Origin: Acidobacteriota bacterium
GTDB taxonomy: Bacteria > Acidobacteriota > Terriglobia > Acidiferrales > UBA7541
DNA: 47,228 nt
Assembly (NCBI GenBank): GCA_003223315.1
Contig: QHYR01000252.1
Coordinates: 1-47,228, forward strand
Reading direction: 5' to 3'
In this document: positions 8,803-17,910 of the stretch, piece by piece
Layout of the letters: every line of letters starts with the position of its first letter
Numbering within the stretch: position 1 is the first letter of the stretch
The notes under the pieces: model-generated
The model's database searches: none
Told to the model about the DNA's origin: nothing
The model's input: the letters and a program-made list of their open reading frames with translations, nothing else
Made by a program: the position numbers and the translations under genes

Positions 8803-10131
8803 GTGCCGCCAAGCGCAGAAAATGCCCAGGAGAAGAGAAAGCGCGTCCTGAGCGGCATGCGTCCCACTGGGCGGCTGCACATCGGACATTATTTTGGCGC
8901 GCTCCAGAATTGGATTCGCTTACAAAATGACCCACAGTACGAATGTTTTTATTTCATCGCCGATTGGCACGCCCTGACCACCGATTACGCCGATACGTCC
9001 TTCGTCGCGCAGAACACCATCGAGATTGGCACCGACTGGCTGGCGGCGGGACTCGATCCGGATAAGTGCACGTTATTTGTGCAGTCGGCGGTGCCCGAGC
9101 ACGCCGAGCTGAATCTGCTGCTGTCCATGATTACGCCGCTTGGCTGGCTCGAGCGTGTGCCCACCTATAAGGAAGCGCTCGAAAACATCAAGGACAAAGA
9201 CCTGCACACCTACGGTTTCCTCGGCTACCCCGTCCTGCAGACGGCGGACATCGTCCTGTACGGGGAACCGGATGCGGGCTTGATCGTCCCTGTCGGCGAA
9301 GATCAGGTCTCGCACGTGGAGCTGTCTAGGGAAATCGTGGGCCGTTTTACGTCCCTGTATGATCGGGAGGCACTATGGATAGATCCGTCTGTTGTGTCGG
9401 ATGCCGCGAAAGTAAAGGCACTTTTGGCCGAGACTATCCTTCCCGAGGCAGACCAGACGAGAATTTTGCGTTCAGTTTTATCAGGTGACCCGTCAGAGTT
9501 TATCGGTTACTTGCGTAAGTTGACAGAAGACGAAACCGGCTGGGAGGACTTATGTAGCCGTGTTCCAGGCTGCACCACATACCTTTCATATCGCCCAATT
9601 CTAAGACACCCTCACGTGATGCTCACGCATACGCCGCGGATTCCCGGGCTCGATGGGCGCAAAATGTCCAAAAGCTATGGCAACGCCATCATGCTCAGCG
9701 AATCCGACGACGACATTCGCAAAAAAACCAAAGTGATGGTCACCGATCCGGCGCGCAAGCGCCGCCAGGACCCCGGCAATCCAAACATTTGTCCCGTCTT
9801 CGACTGGCACAAGCTGTTTTCGCCGAAGGACGTCCAAGATTGGTCGGCGCACGGCTGCCGCACCGCCGGAATCGGCTGCATCGAGTGCAAAAAGGCCATG
9901 GCCGACAATCTGATCAAATGGATTGAGCCGGTGCGGCAGCGCCGGCAGGATTACGAACAGCAGCCGCAGCAAGTGCTCGAGTATCTGGATACAGGCTCCA
10001 AGCGGGCGCGCATGGTGGCGCAGCAAACCATGGATCGCGTGCGCGAAGCCGTCTTTCACTGGGACGAGAAGCGCAGCGAGATTCGCGGGCCACGGCGCGA
10101 AGCGAAGAATGCACCGGCGGGACGAGGGTGA
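8803..10131 (+). CDS. trpS: Tryptophanyl-tRNA synthetase, [4Fe-4S]-motif type, with anomalous internal segment
   Basis: SGMRPTGRLHIGHYFGALQNW, VPVGEDQVSHVELSREI, GRKMSKSYGN; C-terminal C-x21-C-x6-C-x2-C; probable GTG start at 8803 just after the upstream stop (ORF track starts 8752). Confidence 0.92.
   Translation: MPPSAENAQEKRKRVLSGMRPTGRLHIGHYFGALQNWIRLQNDPQYECFYFIADWHALTTDYADTSFVAQNTIEIGTDWLAAGLDPDKCTLFVQSAVPEHAELNLLLSMITPLGWLERVPTYKEALENIKDKDLHTYGFLGYPVLQTADIVLYGEPDAGLIVPVGEDQVSHVELSREIVGRFTSLYDREALWIDPSVVSDAAKVKALLAETILPEADQTRILRSVLSGDPSEFIGYLRKLTEDETGWEDLCSRVPGCTTYLSYRPILRHPHVMLTHTPRIPGLDGRKMSKSYGNAIMLSESDDDIRKKTKVMVTDPARKRRQDPGNPNICPVFDWHKLFSPKDVQDWSAHGCRTAGIGCIECKKAMADNLIKWIEPVRQRRQDYEQQPQQVLEYLDTGSKRARMVAQQTMDRVREAVFHWDEKRSEIRGPRREAKNAPAGRG
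9325..9621 (+). other. In-frame compositionally foreign segment within trpS (~99 codons, ~77 residues longer than expected here)
   Basis: Hand-counted GC3 50/99 versus 23/28 in the 28 codons upstream; CTA, ATA, AGG, AGA, TTA, TCA codons cluster here; minus-strand shadow ORFs break at 9315 and resume at 9601. Confidence 0.8.
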
Positions 10132-10132
10132 C

Positions 10133-10921
10133 GTGGCGACTCCATACAAAATTCATCTCGATACTTACGACGGGCCGCTCGACCTGCTGCTGGATTTGAT
10201 TCGCAAGCAGGAGATGGATATCCACGACATCCCCATCGCCAAGATCACCGGCCAATACCTCGAATACCTGCACAAGCTCGAGAAGCTAGATATCGATGTC
10301 TCCGCCGATTTCATCTACATGGCCGCCACGCTGATCCTCATCAAGTCCAAGATGCTTTTGCCTCCGGACCCGCTTGCGGGTCCGGACGAACCAATTGACC
10401 CGCGCGCCGAGCTGGTGCATCGCCTGGTGGAGCACGAGCAATTCAAGAGCGCGGCGCAATTGCTCTATCAGAAGCAGCAACTCGAGGCGCACGTCTGGTC
10501 CAAGCCGGACCGCTCGCTTTACGAAGGCGAAGACGTGCAGGGCGAGCTGGTGGTGTCGCTGGTGGATCTGGTGCGCGTTTTTCAGCAGGTGCTGGAGCGG
10601 CGCAAAGAAGTCGTCAAGATCGAATTGCACCACGATACATTTACCGTGGAGCAGATGATGCAGCTGCTGCGCGGGCAATTGCTCGCTGCGGAAGAGGGTA
10701 TCGAGCTGGCGGCGTTTTTCGTGTCCTGCCCTTCGCGTTCGGCCATGATCTGTGCGCTGCTGGCCGTGTTGGAACTCGTGCGGCTGCAGGCCATCGTGCT
10801 CGCGCAGACGGAGATTTTTGGCGCCATTCGCGTGCGCAAGCATAAGATGTTCGATATGGTCTTTGCCGGCGGCGCGACTCCGGCGCTGGAAGATGCGCCT
10901 CGCAGCATCGGCGAGCAATAA
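10133..10921 (+). CDS. scpA: Segregation and condensation protein A
   Basis: YKIHLDTYDGPLDLLLDLIRKQEMDIHDIPIAKITGQYLEYL; start GTG 10133 or ATG 10109 within ORF 9923-10921. Confidence 0.93.
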   Translation: MATPYKIHLDTYDGPLDLLLDLIRKQEMDIHDIPIAKITGQYLEYLHKLEKLDIDVSADFIYMAATLILIKSKMLLPPDPLAGPDEPIDPRAELVHRLVEHEQFKSAAQLLYQKQQLEAHVWSKPDRSLYEGEDVQGELVVSLVDLVRVFQQVLERRKEVVKIELHHDTFTVEQMMQLLRGQLLAAEEGIELAAFFVSCPSRSAMICALLAVLELVRLQAIVLAQTEIFGAIRVRKHKMFDMVFAGGATPALEDAPRSIGEQ

Positions 10922-10945
10922 TCATGACCATGACGACTTTTTTGA

Positions 10946-10981
10946 CGCGCGAAAGCTCCTGATCGCCATGACTTTCGCGCG
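10946..10981 (+). other. Inverted repeat in the scpA-scpB junction
   Basis: CGCGCGAAAG (10946-10955) / CTTTCGCGCG (10972-10981), 16-nt spacer. Confidence 0.6.
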
Positions 10982-11003
10982 GGAGGCAAGGTTAGCAAGA
11001 CTC

Positions 11004-11768
11004 ATGACGATGACCTCAATCGAACTGAAAAGCGCGCTCGAAGCGATTATCTATGCGGCGGACGAGCCCGCCACGCTCGAACAGCTCGCGAGCATTCTGG
11101 GCGAGGAGAAACACGCCGTGCGTGCGGCGCTCGATGAGCTGGTGGCCAGCTACGCGAGCGACGAGCGCGGCGTGGAGATTCGCGCCGTGGCCGGCGGCTA
11201 TCGCGTTTACACCAAGCCGCAGCACCACGATCTGGTCCGCAGATTCATCAAGAGCCTGCGGCCGCCGCTGCGGCTGACCATGCCGGCTCTGGAAACGCTG
11301 GCGGTGATCGCCTACAAGCAGCCGGTGACGCAGCCGGAAATGCAGGAGATTCGCGGCGTGAATTGCGCCGGGGTGATCGAAACATTGCTGGAAAAGCGAT
11401 TGATCACCACGGCGGGGCGCAAACAGGTGATCGGCCGGCCGATCCTCTATCGCACCTCGAAAGATTTTCTGATGCGCTTCGGGCTCGGCGATCTCGACGA
11501 ATTGCCGAGCCTGAAGGAGTTCGAGGCACTGGTGCGCGAAGCCCTGGGCGCAGACGACGGCATCGCCGCCGAAGCGCCCGCAGAAGAGACGGCCGCGGAA
11601 AGCGGCGAGCAAGCTCCGCCGGAATCAGCATCACCATCGACGCCGGATGCGAGCGCTGTGCGTGAAGGTTCCGGCGAATCGCCGACGGCTGACTCGGACG
11701 TCGCGGGAGAGGGGCCCGGCGAGTCTGCTGGCCGCGCGGCCAAGCAGGCCGCCCCGGGTTCGCAGTAG
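11004..11768 (+). CDS. scpB: Segregation and condensation protein B
   Basis: LKSALEAIIYAADEPATLEQLASIL...LETLAVIAYKQPVTQPEMQEIRGVNCAGVIETLLEKRLI; acidic Ala/Glu-rich tail. Confidence 0.93.
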   Translation: MTMTSIELKSALEAIIYAADEPATLEQLASILGEEKHAVRAALDELVASYASDERGVEIRAVAGGYRVYTKPQHHDLVRRFIKSLRPPLRLTMPALETLAVIAYKQPVTQPEMQEIRGVNCAGVIETLLEKRLITTAGRKQVIGRPILYRTSKDFLMRFGLGDLDELPSLKEFEALVREALGADDGIAAEAPAEETAAESGEQAPPESASPSTPDASAVREGSGESPTADSDVAGEGPGESAGRAAKQAAPGSQ

Positions 11769-11809
11769 TTTTCAGCGGGCTCGGAAATCACGCGCCCTAT
11801 GGACTATCT

Positions 11810-11891
11810 TGTCATTCTGAGCGTAGTGGCCGCCCGTTTTGATCAGCGCGCTCTGCGCGCTGGCGGCCACGGAGTCGAAGAATCTGTCTGA
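11810..11891. repeat. TGTCATTCTGAGCG...CGAAGAATCT dispersed element containing a nested palindrome
   Basis: GTGGCCGCC(11826-11834)/GGCGGCCAC(11862-11870) outside AGCGCGC(11845-11851)/GCGCGCT(11855-11861). Confidence 0.65.
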
Positions 11892-11914
11892 AATCTTTGG
11901 GGTGAAACGGTTCC

Positions 11915-12760
11915 ATGCTCGAACGGCTGCAAAAAATCATCGCGCGAGCGGGCATCGCCTCCCGGCGCCATGCCGAGGAATTGATCCGCAGCGGGCAGGT
12001 GCGCGTCAATGGCGTGGTCGTTACCGAGTTGGGCGCGAAGGCCGATCCCCAGCGCGACCGCGTGGAAGCCGCAGGCCGCATCGCCGAGCGGCCCAGCGAG
12101 CCCAGTTACTTTCTGCTCCACAAGCCGGTTCATGTGGTTTCCACCATGTCTGACCCCGAGGGCCGGGCGACCTTGCGCCATGTGCTGCGCGGCCTTTCCG
12201 GCGGAATTTTCCCCGTGGGAAGGCTTGATTATGCGGCTTCGGGATTGATGCTGCTCACGAGCGACGGCCAACTTGCCGACCGCATCTTCAAAAAGTCCTC
12301 GCGCATGCCGCAGGTGTATTGGCTGAAAGTGGCGGGCCGGTTAAGCGATGACGAAATGCAACAGATTCGGCGCCAGGCGCATGCGCGCATGCGCCGGTTG
12401 CGCGCTCCGGGCGCCGCGGGTTCCGAGCCGGCGAATCCGTGGTACGAGGTGGAACTGAGCGATGCGCGGCGGGACTTGCTGCGGCGCGCCCTTTTCGCGC
12501 TCGGTCACCCGGTGGAAAAAATGAAGCGCGTGAAGCTGGGGCCGCTCGAGTTGGGCGATCTGGCGGAGGGTCGTTACCGGCCTATGGAACCTCGCGAAGT
12601 TGCGCAATTGCGCAGATTCATCGAGAAGGCCGTCCTTCGCAACGAGCGCGAAGTATGGCGCAGCGGGCAGGCGGAAGGCGCCGCGCCGGCGCGGCAAGAA
12701 AAACGCGCGGACCGCCATAAGCGTCATCCAGGCCGAAAATCGAGGCGTCCGGCGCGATGA
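11915..12760 (+). CDS. rRNA pseudouridine synthase (RsuA/RluB family)
   Basis: S4 domain LERLQKIIARAGIASRRHAEELI; PVGRLDYAASGLMLLTSDG catalytic motif. Confidence 0.93.
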   Translation: MLERLQKIIARAGIASRRHAEELIRSGQVRVNGVVVTELGAKADPQRDRVEAAGRIAERPSEPSYFLLHKPVHVVSTMSDPEGRATLRHVLRGLSGGIFPVGRLDYAASGLMLLTSDGQLADRIFKKSSRMPQVYWLKVAGRLSDDEMQQIRRQAHARMRRLRAPGAAGSEPANPWYEVELSDARRDLLRRALFALGHPVEKMKRVKLGPLELGDLAEGRYRPMEPREVAQLRRFIEKAVLRNEREVWRSGQAEGAAPARQEKRADRHKRHPGRKSRRPAR

Positions 12761-13185
12761 ACCCTTCCAGCCAGGAGCTCACGCCTTCCGATCAGCAGAT
12801 CAAGGACCTTCTGCGCGGCGCGCATACGATCGCGGTGGTGGGCCTTTCTTCGAGCCGCTTGCGGGCGAGTTATGGCGTCGCGCAGTATATGCAGTCCGCC
12901 GGTTATCGCATCATCCCGGTGAACCCAAACGAGCAGCAAGTGCTGGGCGAAAAAGCCTACGCGCGCCTCGAGGATGTTCCCGAAAAGATTGATGTCGTGG
13001 ACGTCTTCCGCAGATCGGAATTTGTGCCGGCCGTCGTGGATTCCGCCATAAGCATCGGCGCTCGCGCCATTTGGATGCAGGAAGGAGTGGCGGACGAAGC
13101 GGCGGCGCAACGCGCGCGCGCCGCCGGTCTCTTCGTCGTGATGGACACCTGCATTTTGAAAGAACACCGGCGACTGCTGCGGTGA
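12757..13185 (+). CDS. CoA-binding domain protein (CoA_binding_2/YccU-like)
   Basis: IAVVGLSSSRLRASYGVAQYMQSAGYRIIPVNPN...IWMQEGV; 4-nt overlap with upstream gene. Confidence 0.9.
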   Translation: MNPSSQELTPSDQQIKDLLRGAHTIAVVGLSSSRLRASYGVAQYMQSAGYRIIPVNPNEQQVLGEKAYARLEDVPEKIDVVDVFRRSEFVPAVVDSAISIGARAIWMQEGVADEAAAQRARAAGLFVVMDTCILKEHRRLLR

Positions 13186-13223
13186 CGGTTCCGATGTATT
13201 CCTCTAATTGACTGGAGCAAAGA

Positions 13224-13658
13224 TCAGCTGGCTTGGGCTTTTGCCGCCAGCTCGTAAGCGCCTTCCCAGCTAGCGTCGATTTCCGTGGGCGAAGCCAGCC
13301 TGGTTCGGAAGGTGCCACTGGCGGAAAGGCCATGGAATTTTCCCGTGCCTCGCGTACACACCCATGTGCCTTCCACAATCACCTGGCCGTTGACAATGGA
13401 AACTTTGCCCTCGTAAGTGCCGTACTCAAGACCGCCTTCGCCGTGGTCATTGGAGTAAACGCCACGCTGCGTGCCGGCATTACCGGTGATTTCCGCAATG
13501 GCCCAGTAAGTGCACGTGGCGTTGTTCCAATTCGCATCCGAGGACTTCTGGATGCCTGTAACCTCGCCAATGCTGATGGAATGATTGGGCTGGTCCGGAA
13601 TGGAAATAGCTGATTGTACGCGGATGGTTCCTCTGAAAGACCCAGAAACAGAGACCAT
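13224..13658 (-). CDS. Hypothetical beta-rich protein
   Basis: 144 aa; AGGAGG Shine-Dalgarno 6-7 nt before ATG; no family confidently recognised. Confidence 0.75.
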   Translation of the reverse strand: MVSVSGSFRGTIRVQSAISIPDQPNHSISIGEVTGIQKSSDANWNNATCTYWAIAEITGNAGTQRGVYSNDHGEGGLEYGTYEGKVSIVNGQVIVEGTWVCTRGTGKFHGLSASGTFRTRLASPTEIDASWEGAYELAAKAQAS

Positions 13659-13842
13659 AGGTTAGCCTCCTAGGTGAAGTGCCGGTGGGGAAGAGGATGC
13701 ACATTCTCTTCGCCGCAAAACGAAATGTCAAGTTTTGACCGGACCGTCCTAATGAGCACATCGGCGCCGCGGAATGACACTGCGCGTCTCGCTCAGAATG
13801 ACAATGACGCAGCGCTTCGAAGTAAGCGTAGGAACCGGGAAC

Positions 13843-15207
13843 TCACGTTTTGGCCAGGTCGGAGGCGGGGCGCGATTTGATTCCGCGAATCTCTTCCATG
13901 CGCTCGCGCAACCGCTGCTCGAACCCTTCTTCGCCGGGCTGGTAATAGCGGCGGTCCGCGAGACTGGGCGGCAGGCATTCCATATCGGCTACTTTGTCGG
14001 AAACATCGTGCGCGTACTGATAACCGCGGCCATAGCCTTCGTGCCGCATGAGGCCGGTCACGGCGTTGCGCAGATGCAGAGGCACCGGCTCCGCTGCGGT
14101 ATTTTGCAAATCTTTTTGCGCTTCGTCGTAGCCCGTATAAAGCGCATTGGACTTAGGTGCGAGTGCCAGATAGACGGCGGCTTGCGCCAGCGCCAGATTG
14201 CCTTCGGGTACGCCGACAAAATCGGCGGCCTGCATGGCGGCGACGGCGATTCCCAGGGCCGCGGGATCGGCAAGCCCGATATCTTCGCTGGCCATGCGCA
14301 CCAGGCGCCGTGCGATGTAAAGCGGATCCTCGCCGGATTCGAGCATGCGCGCGAGCCAGTAGAGCGCCGCATCGGCATCGGAATTTCGCACCGACTTGTG
14401 CAGCGCCGAAATCAGGTTGTAGTGCTCTTCGCCGGATTTATCGTAGAGGAGAAACTTGCGCTGCAACGCGGCGGAAAGCAGTTCCTCGGTAAACACGCGA
14501 GCGCCATCGGCGCCGGGAGCGGCCGCCCGCACCAGGGCTTCGAGCGTGTTGTACGCCGCGCGGGCATCGCCATTGGCAAAGGTGGCGATGCGCTCGAGGA
14601 CGCCTTCGCGCGCCTCGATTTTTTCGGCACCGTAACCGCGTTCTCTGTCGGAGAGCGCTCGGCGCAGCAGCCCGATGAGCTCGGGGTTCGTCAGCGCCTG
14701 CAAAGTGTAGACGCGCGTGCGCGAGAGCAGCGGCGCGATGACTTCAAACGAGGGATTCTCGGTGGTGGCGCCGATGAAGATGATGTTTCCCGCCTCCACG
14801 TGCGGGAGAAAAGCATCCTGCTGGGCCTTGTTGAAGCGATGCACTTCGTCCACAAAGACGATCGTGCGGCGGCCGGAGCGGCGGCTGTGTTCGGCGGCGG
14901 CCATGACGTCCTTGATTTCGCGAATGCCGGTGAGCACGGCGCTGAAGGAGACAAATTCGGAGTTCGTGCGGCGCGCAATCAGGCGCGCGAGGGTGGTCTT
15001 CCCGCAGCCCGGCGGTCCCCAAAGGATCATCGAGCCGAAGTCGTCGGTTTCGATGGCCACGCGCAGCGGCTTTCCGGGGCCGAGGAGCGCCTGCTGTCCG
15101 GCAAACTCCTCGAGCGAGCGCGGGCGCATGCGTTCGGCGAGCGGCGCGCTGGCCGCGATGGTTTCGGCCTCGACTTTGGCGAAAAGGCTCATGCCGGCTT
15201 TGCTCAT
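13843..15207 (-). CDS. rarA: Replication-associated recombination protein A
   Basis: [32 protein letters not shown] Walker [22 protein letters not shown] Walker B. Confidence 0.94.
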   Translation of the reverse strand: MSKAGMSLFAKVEAETIAASAPLAERMRPRSLEEFAGQQALLGPGKPLRVAIETDDFGSMILWGPPGCGKTTLARLIARRTNSEFVSFSAVLTGIREIKDVMAAAEHSRRSGRRTIVFVDEVHRFNKAQQDAFLPHVEAGNIIFIGATTENPSFEVIAPLLSRTRVYTLQALTNPELIGLLRRALSDRERGYGAEKIEAREGVLERIATFANGDARAAYNTLEALVRAAAPGADGARVFTEELLSAALQRKFLLYDKSGEEHYNLISALHKSVRNSDADAALYWLARMLESGEDPLYIARRLVRMASEDIGLADPAALGIAVAAMQAADFVGVPEGNLALAQAAVYLALAPKSNALYTGYDEAQKDLQNTAAEPVPLHLRNAVTGLMRHEGYGRGYQYAHDVSDKVADMECLPPSLADRRYYQPGEEGFEQRLRERMEEIRGIKSRPASDLAKT

Positions 15208-15245
15208 GACAGTAAGGATAACCGTTCCGCGGCGATTCCGCTCGC

Positions 15246-16211
15246 TTAGCCCAGGCCGCGCTGGCGGGCGGCCTCATATAAGAGGATGCTTCCGGCAACG
15301 GCCGCGTTCAGCGATTCGCTGCGCGAATCTTCCTGATGCGCCGCGTTGGCATGCGGCGCGTGCGGAATTTGCACGATGGCGTCGGCCGAGTGCACGACGT
15401 CGGCGGGCAGGCCCGCGCCTTCGTTGCCGACCAGCAGGGCCGCGGGCGCGCGCCAATCGATCTCCCAGGGCGCCAGCGGTTTCCTTGCGCCGTCGCCTGA
15501 ACCGCTATCGGCAACATCCTCCGGGCAACCTGCATAGACGCGCACTCCGGCAATCCTCAGTTGCGCGAGAAGCACGGGCACGGAGATTCCCCGCACGATG
15601 GGCAGGCGCAAAGCCGATCCGGCCGACGCCCGCAGCGCCTTTGGCGCAAAGGGATTGGCGGTGCCGATAGCACCCGCGGCGCACGCGGCGATTCCGCTAG
15701 CGCCGAAGGCCTCCGCCGTGCGCACCAGGGTCCCGACGTTTCCGGGATCCTGCACTCCTGCGAGCACCAGCACCAATGGGATGCCGCTAATGAGGTCGTC
15801 GAATGTTCCCACGCGCGGGCGCACCAGCGCGGCAATGCCTTGCGGTGTTTCGGTTCCGCTCGCTGACGCGAAGAGGCGATCGGTGGTGCGGAGCAGGCGC
15901 GCTTCGGTGGGAATCCAAGGCCCGAGCCTGCCGATGTGCCTTGCTCCGCTCTCGCTGAAAAGGACGGCAAGAATCTCGACGCCGGAACGCAAGGCCGCCT
16001 CGACCAGGCGGGCGCCCTCCACGCCGGCAATTTCGCCCTGGAGCTGAAAAGAGTCGCGGCCGCGAAGCGGCTCGCCGGCCCGTTCGCCCGCGCGTTCACC
16101 CGAAAGGCCGGCGCGAAAGCGTTTCAGCCAGCGATTCTCGCGGCTCTCGATGGTTTCGGAAAGCCGCGGCGACGCCGCGCGGCCGGAGCGCATTTCGGCC
16201 ATGCGCTTCAT
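15246..16211 (-). CDS. SpoU/TrmH-family RNA methyltransferase
   Basis: [23 protein letters not shown]...[10 protein letters not shown]...[32 protein letters not shown]; start chosen at [10 protein letters not shown]. Confidence 0.92.
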   Translation of the reverse strand: MKRMAEMRSGRAASPRLSETIESRENRWLKRFRAGLSGERAGERAGEPLRGRDSFQLQGEIAGVEGARLVEAALRSGVEILAVLFSESGARHIGRLGPWIPTEARLLRTTDRLFASASGTETPQGIAALVRPRVGTFDDLISGIPLVLVLAGVQDPGNVGTLVRTAEAFGASGIAACAAGAIGTANPFAPKALRASAGSALRLPIVRGISVPVLLAQLRIAGVRVYAGCPEDVADSGSGDGARKPLAPWEIDWRAPAALLVGNEGAGLPADVVHSADAIVQIPHAPHANAAHQEDSRSESLNAAVAGSILLYEAARQRGLG

Positions 16212-16381
16212 GCAGCGAGAGTAGCAAAGCGATGTCCGGCGGTAAAGGCGACGATCCGATTGGGATCGGCGTCCCGAGCGAGCATCGCGAGAGAGGGACC
16301 TCTGAGCGCTTTTGGCGCTCAGCAAAATCGAGCGCGAACAAGGCATGTCTGCACTTTGCAAGGGATGATCCGAGAGCCCGC

Positions 16382-16984
16382 TTACGAGAACAAGCGCGCG
16401 CGAAGCCCGGTCCAGGCCAAATGCCCTGCGGGCGAATCGGCCAGCCCTTTGAGGCCAAAAATCAGCGCAATCACCAGGCAGTGCAGTTCGGCGCGGACCG
16501 CCTTCGGCGAAAACTCATTCCAGAAGGCGATGCGCCTGAGTCCATTGACGCGCGGGAACCAGCGCGGCACTTCCTTCAGATAGTGCTCGTAGGGCCCATC
16601 CCAAAGTTGCAGCAGCCAGCCTTCTTCATAGCGGACGACAACGGAGTAGACGGCGAAGCACCACAACAAGATGAAAGGAGCCAGCCAGGGAAGCCGCGCG
16701 AAGAAGGTGGCGCTCGCGCAGATAAACGCGTTGCCAATATAAAGAGGATTGCGTACCAGTTGGTAGGGCCCGCCGATCGTCAATTCCAGCGGCACTTTCA
16801 GCCGATGGTGAATATAGGACTGCGCCCAGACCCGCAGCGCCATTCCGGCGAACAATAAAGCGAGTCCCGCGCCCCACATCAGCGCGGCGTTGCTGATTTC
16901 GCCTCGCCTCCAGAAGAGCACCAGAAGCAGAGGCGCGTGCGCGATCACTCCGCGATGCCGAAAGACCCATTTCCCAGAAAACAT
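16382..16984 (-). CDS. Isoprenylcysteine carboxyl methyltransferase-like membrane protein
   Basis: IGGPYQLVRNPLYIGNAFI and RYEEGWLLQLWDGPYEHYLKEVPRWFP motifs with multiple TM segments. Confidence 0.85.
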   Translation of the reverse strand: MFSGKWVFRHRGVIAHAPLLLVLFWRRGEISNAALMWGAGLALLFAGMALRVWAQSYIHHRLKVPLELTIGGPYQLVRNPLYIGNAFICASATFFARLPWLAPFILLWCFAVYSVVVRYEEGWLLQLWDGPYEHYLKEVPRWFPRVNGLRRIAFWNEFSPKAVRAELHCLVIALIFGLKGLADSPAGHLAWTGLRARLFS

Positions 16985-17013
16985 GCGCTCAGTTTAGATC
17001 AGTGCAGGGTCGC

Positions 17014-17139
17014 ATGAAACAAAAACCCAGCGATTTCGTCCTGATCAAGAACTGCACCAAGAACTTGACGAATGACGTGCTCGGCCTGCCGATGAGGAGT
17101 GGCGGGCAATCTGCGCCTCGGTCTCGGCGCGCGGTCTAA
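17014..17139 (+). CDS. Candidate small ORF (41 aa)
   Basis: ATG...TAA: MKQKPSDFVLIKNCTKNLTNDVLGLPMRSGGQSAPRSRRAV; weak ribosome site; below ORF-track cutoff. Confidence 0.25.
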   Translation: MKQKPSDFVLIKNCTKNLTNDVLGLPMRSGGQSAPRSRRAV

Positions 17140-17203
17140 GTTTTGAGGAACCTCTCCCCTTGTGCCTTTGCACTCATGCGCGCCGCCGACTGCTTCCGAA
17201 AAG

Positions 17204-17617
17204 CTAATCTCCGTTGAGCAGGCGCTTCAGGGCGGGAATCAATTCGGTTCCGGCAGAGGATTTGCTCACAAAACCGTGCGCGCCCAACAAGCGCACGGCC
17301 GCTTCGGCCTCCGGCGTGCATTCCTGCACGGTGAAAAACAGAATTTTCGTCTCGGGAGCGATGCGGCGAATCTCGAAAGCCGCCTGGATGCCATTCATGA
17401 CCGGCATATTGATGTCCAGGAGCACCAGGTCGGGTCTTAGCGTCTCAACCTGGTCGAGGGCCTGCCGCCCATCTGCCGCTTCGCCGCAGACGGATATGGC
17501 GTTTGCGTCCAGGAGTTCGCGCACGGTGTTCCGCGCGATGTGGTGATCGTCAACGAGCAGGATTCCGGCCGTAAGTCACCCCCACAATTGAGGATTGCCG
17601 TCTCCAGACGTGCCCAT
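17204..17617 (-). pseudogene. Single-domain response regulator with in-frame TGA (17576-17578) after 13 codons from its best ATG
   Basis: GGGAGGACG-ATG at 17617: MGTSGDGNPQLWG*LTAGILLVDDHHIARNTVRELL...LLDINMPVMNG...FVSKSS; same frame as ORF 17204-17524. Confidence 0.75.
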
Positions 17618-17640
17618 CGTCCTCCCTGGGAACATCCAAT

Positions 17641-17670
17641 TCTATACAGCGATGACTGTAGGGTGTTCAA
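17641..17670 (-). promoter_or_regulatory. Candidate promoter for the TGA-interrupted response regulator
   Basis: Minus strand TTGAAC (17670-17665) - 18 nt - TATAGA (17646-17641); dyad GTTCA-AAAC-TGAAC at 17665-17678 overlaps the -35. Confidence 0.4.
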
Positions 17671-17910
17671 AACTGAACCTTGCTTTGTTTTGGAGCGTAT
17701 TTCTTTCCGGGTTAGACTAACGCGCACCCACCTTAATTGACTTATGCCTGAATTCTCCGACGCGGAAGCTGTGATCCCCGCCGGCGCCTCCGGCAGTTCC
17801 GCGCAACGCCCCGACTGATTGCTCAGGCGCGCCTTGCCGGGGTCCCCAGCGCGCGCCGCCCGGGCGCGAAGCGCCACGCAAGAAAAAAGGCCGTGCGTTG
17901 GGGTGGCAGA

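Noticed and set aside
7431-8882. 483-aa minus-strand ORF over the acyl-CoA dehydrogenase
   Set aside because: Shadow ORF; sense protein is a clear ACAD
9325-9621. Intein inside TrpRS
   Set aside because: Too short, no C/S/T first residue with terminal HN-C/S/T, no intein blocks
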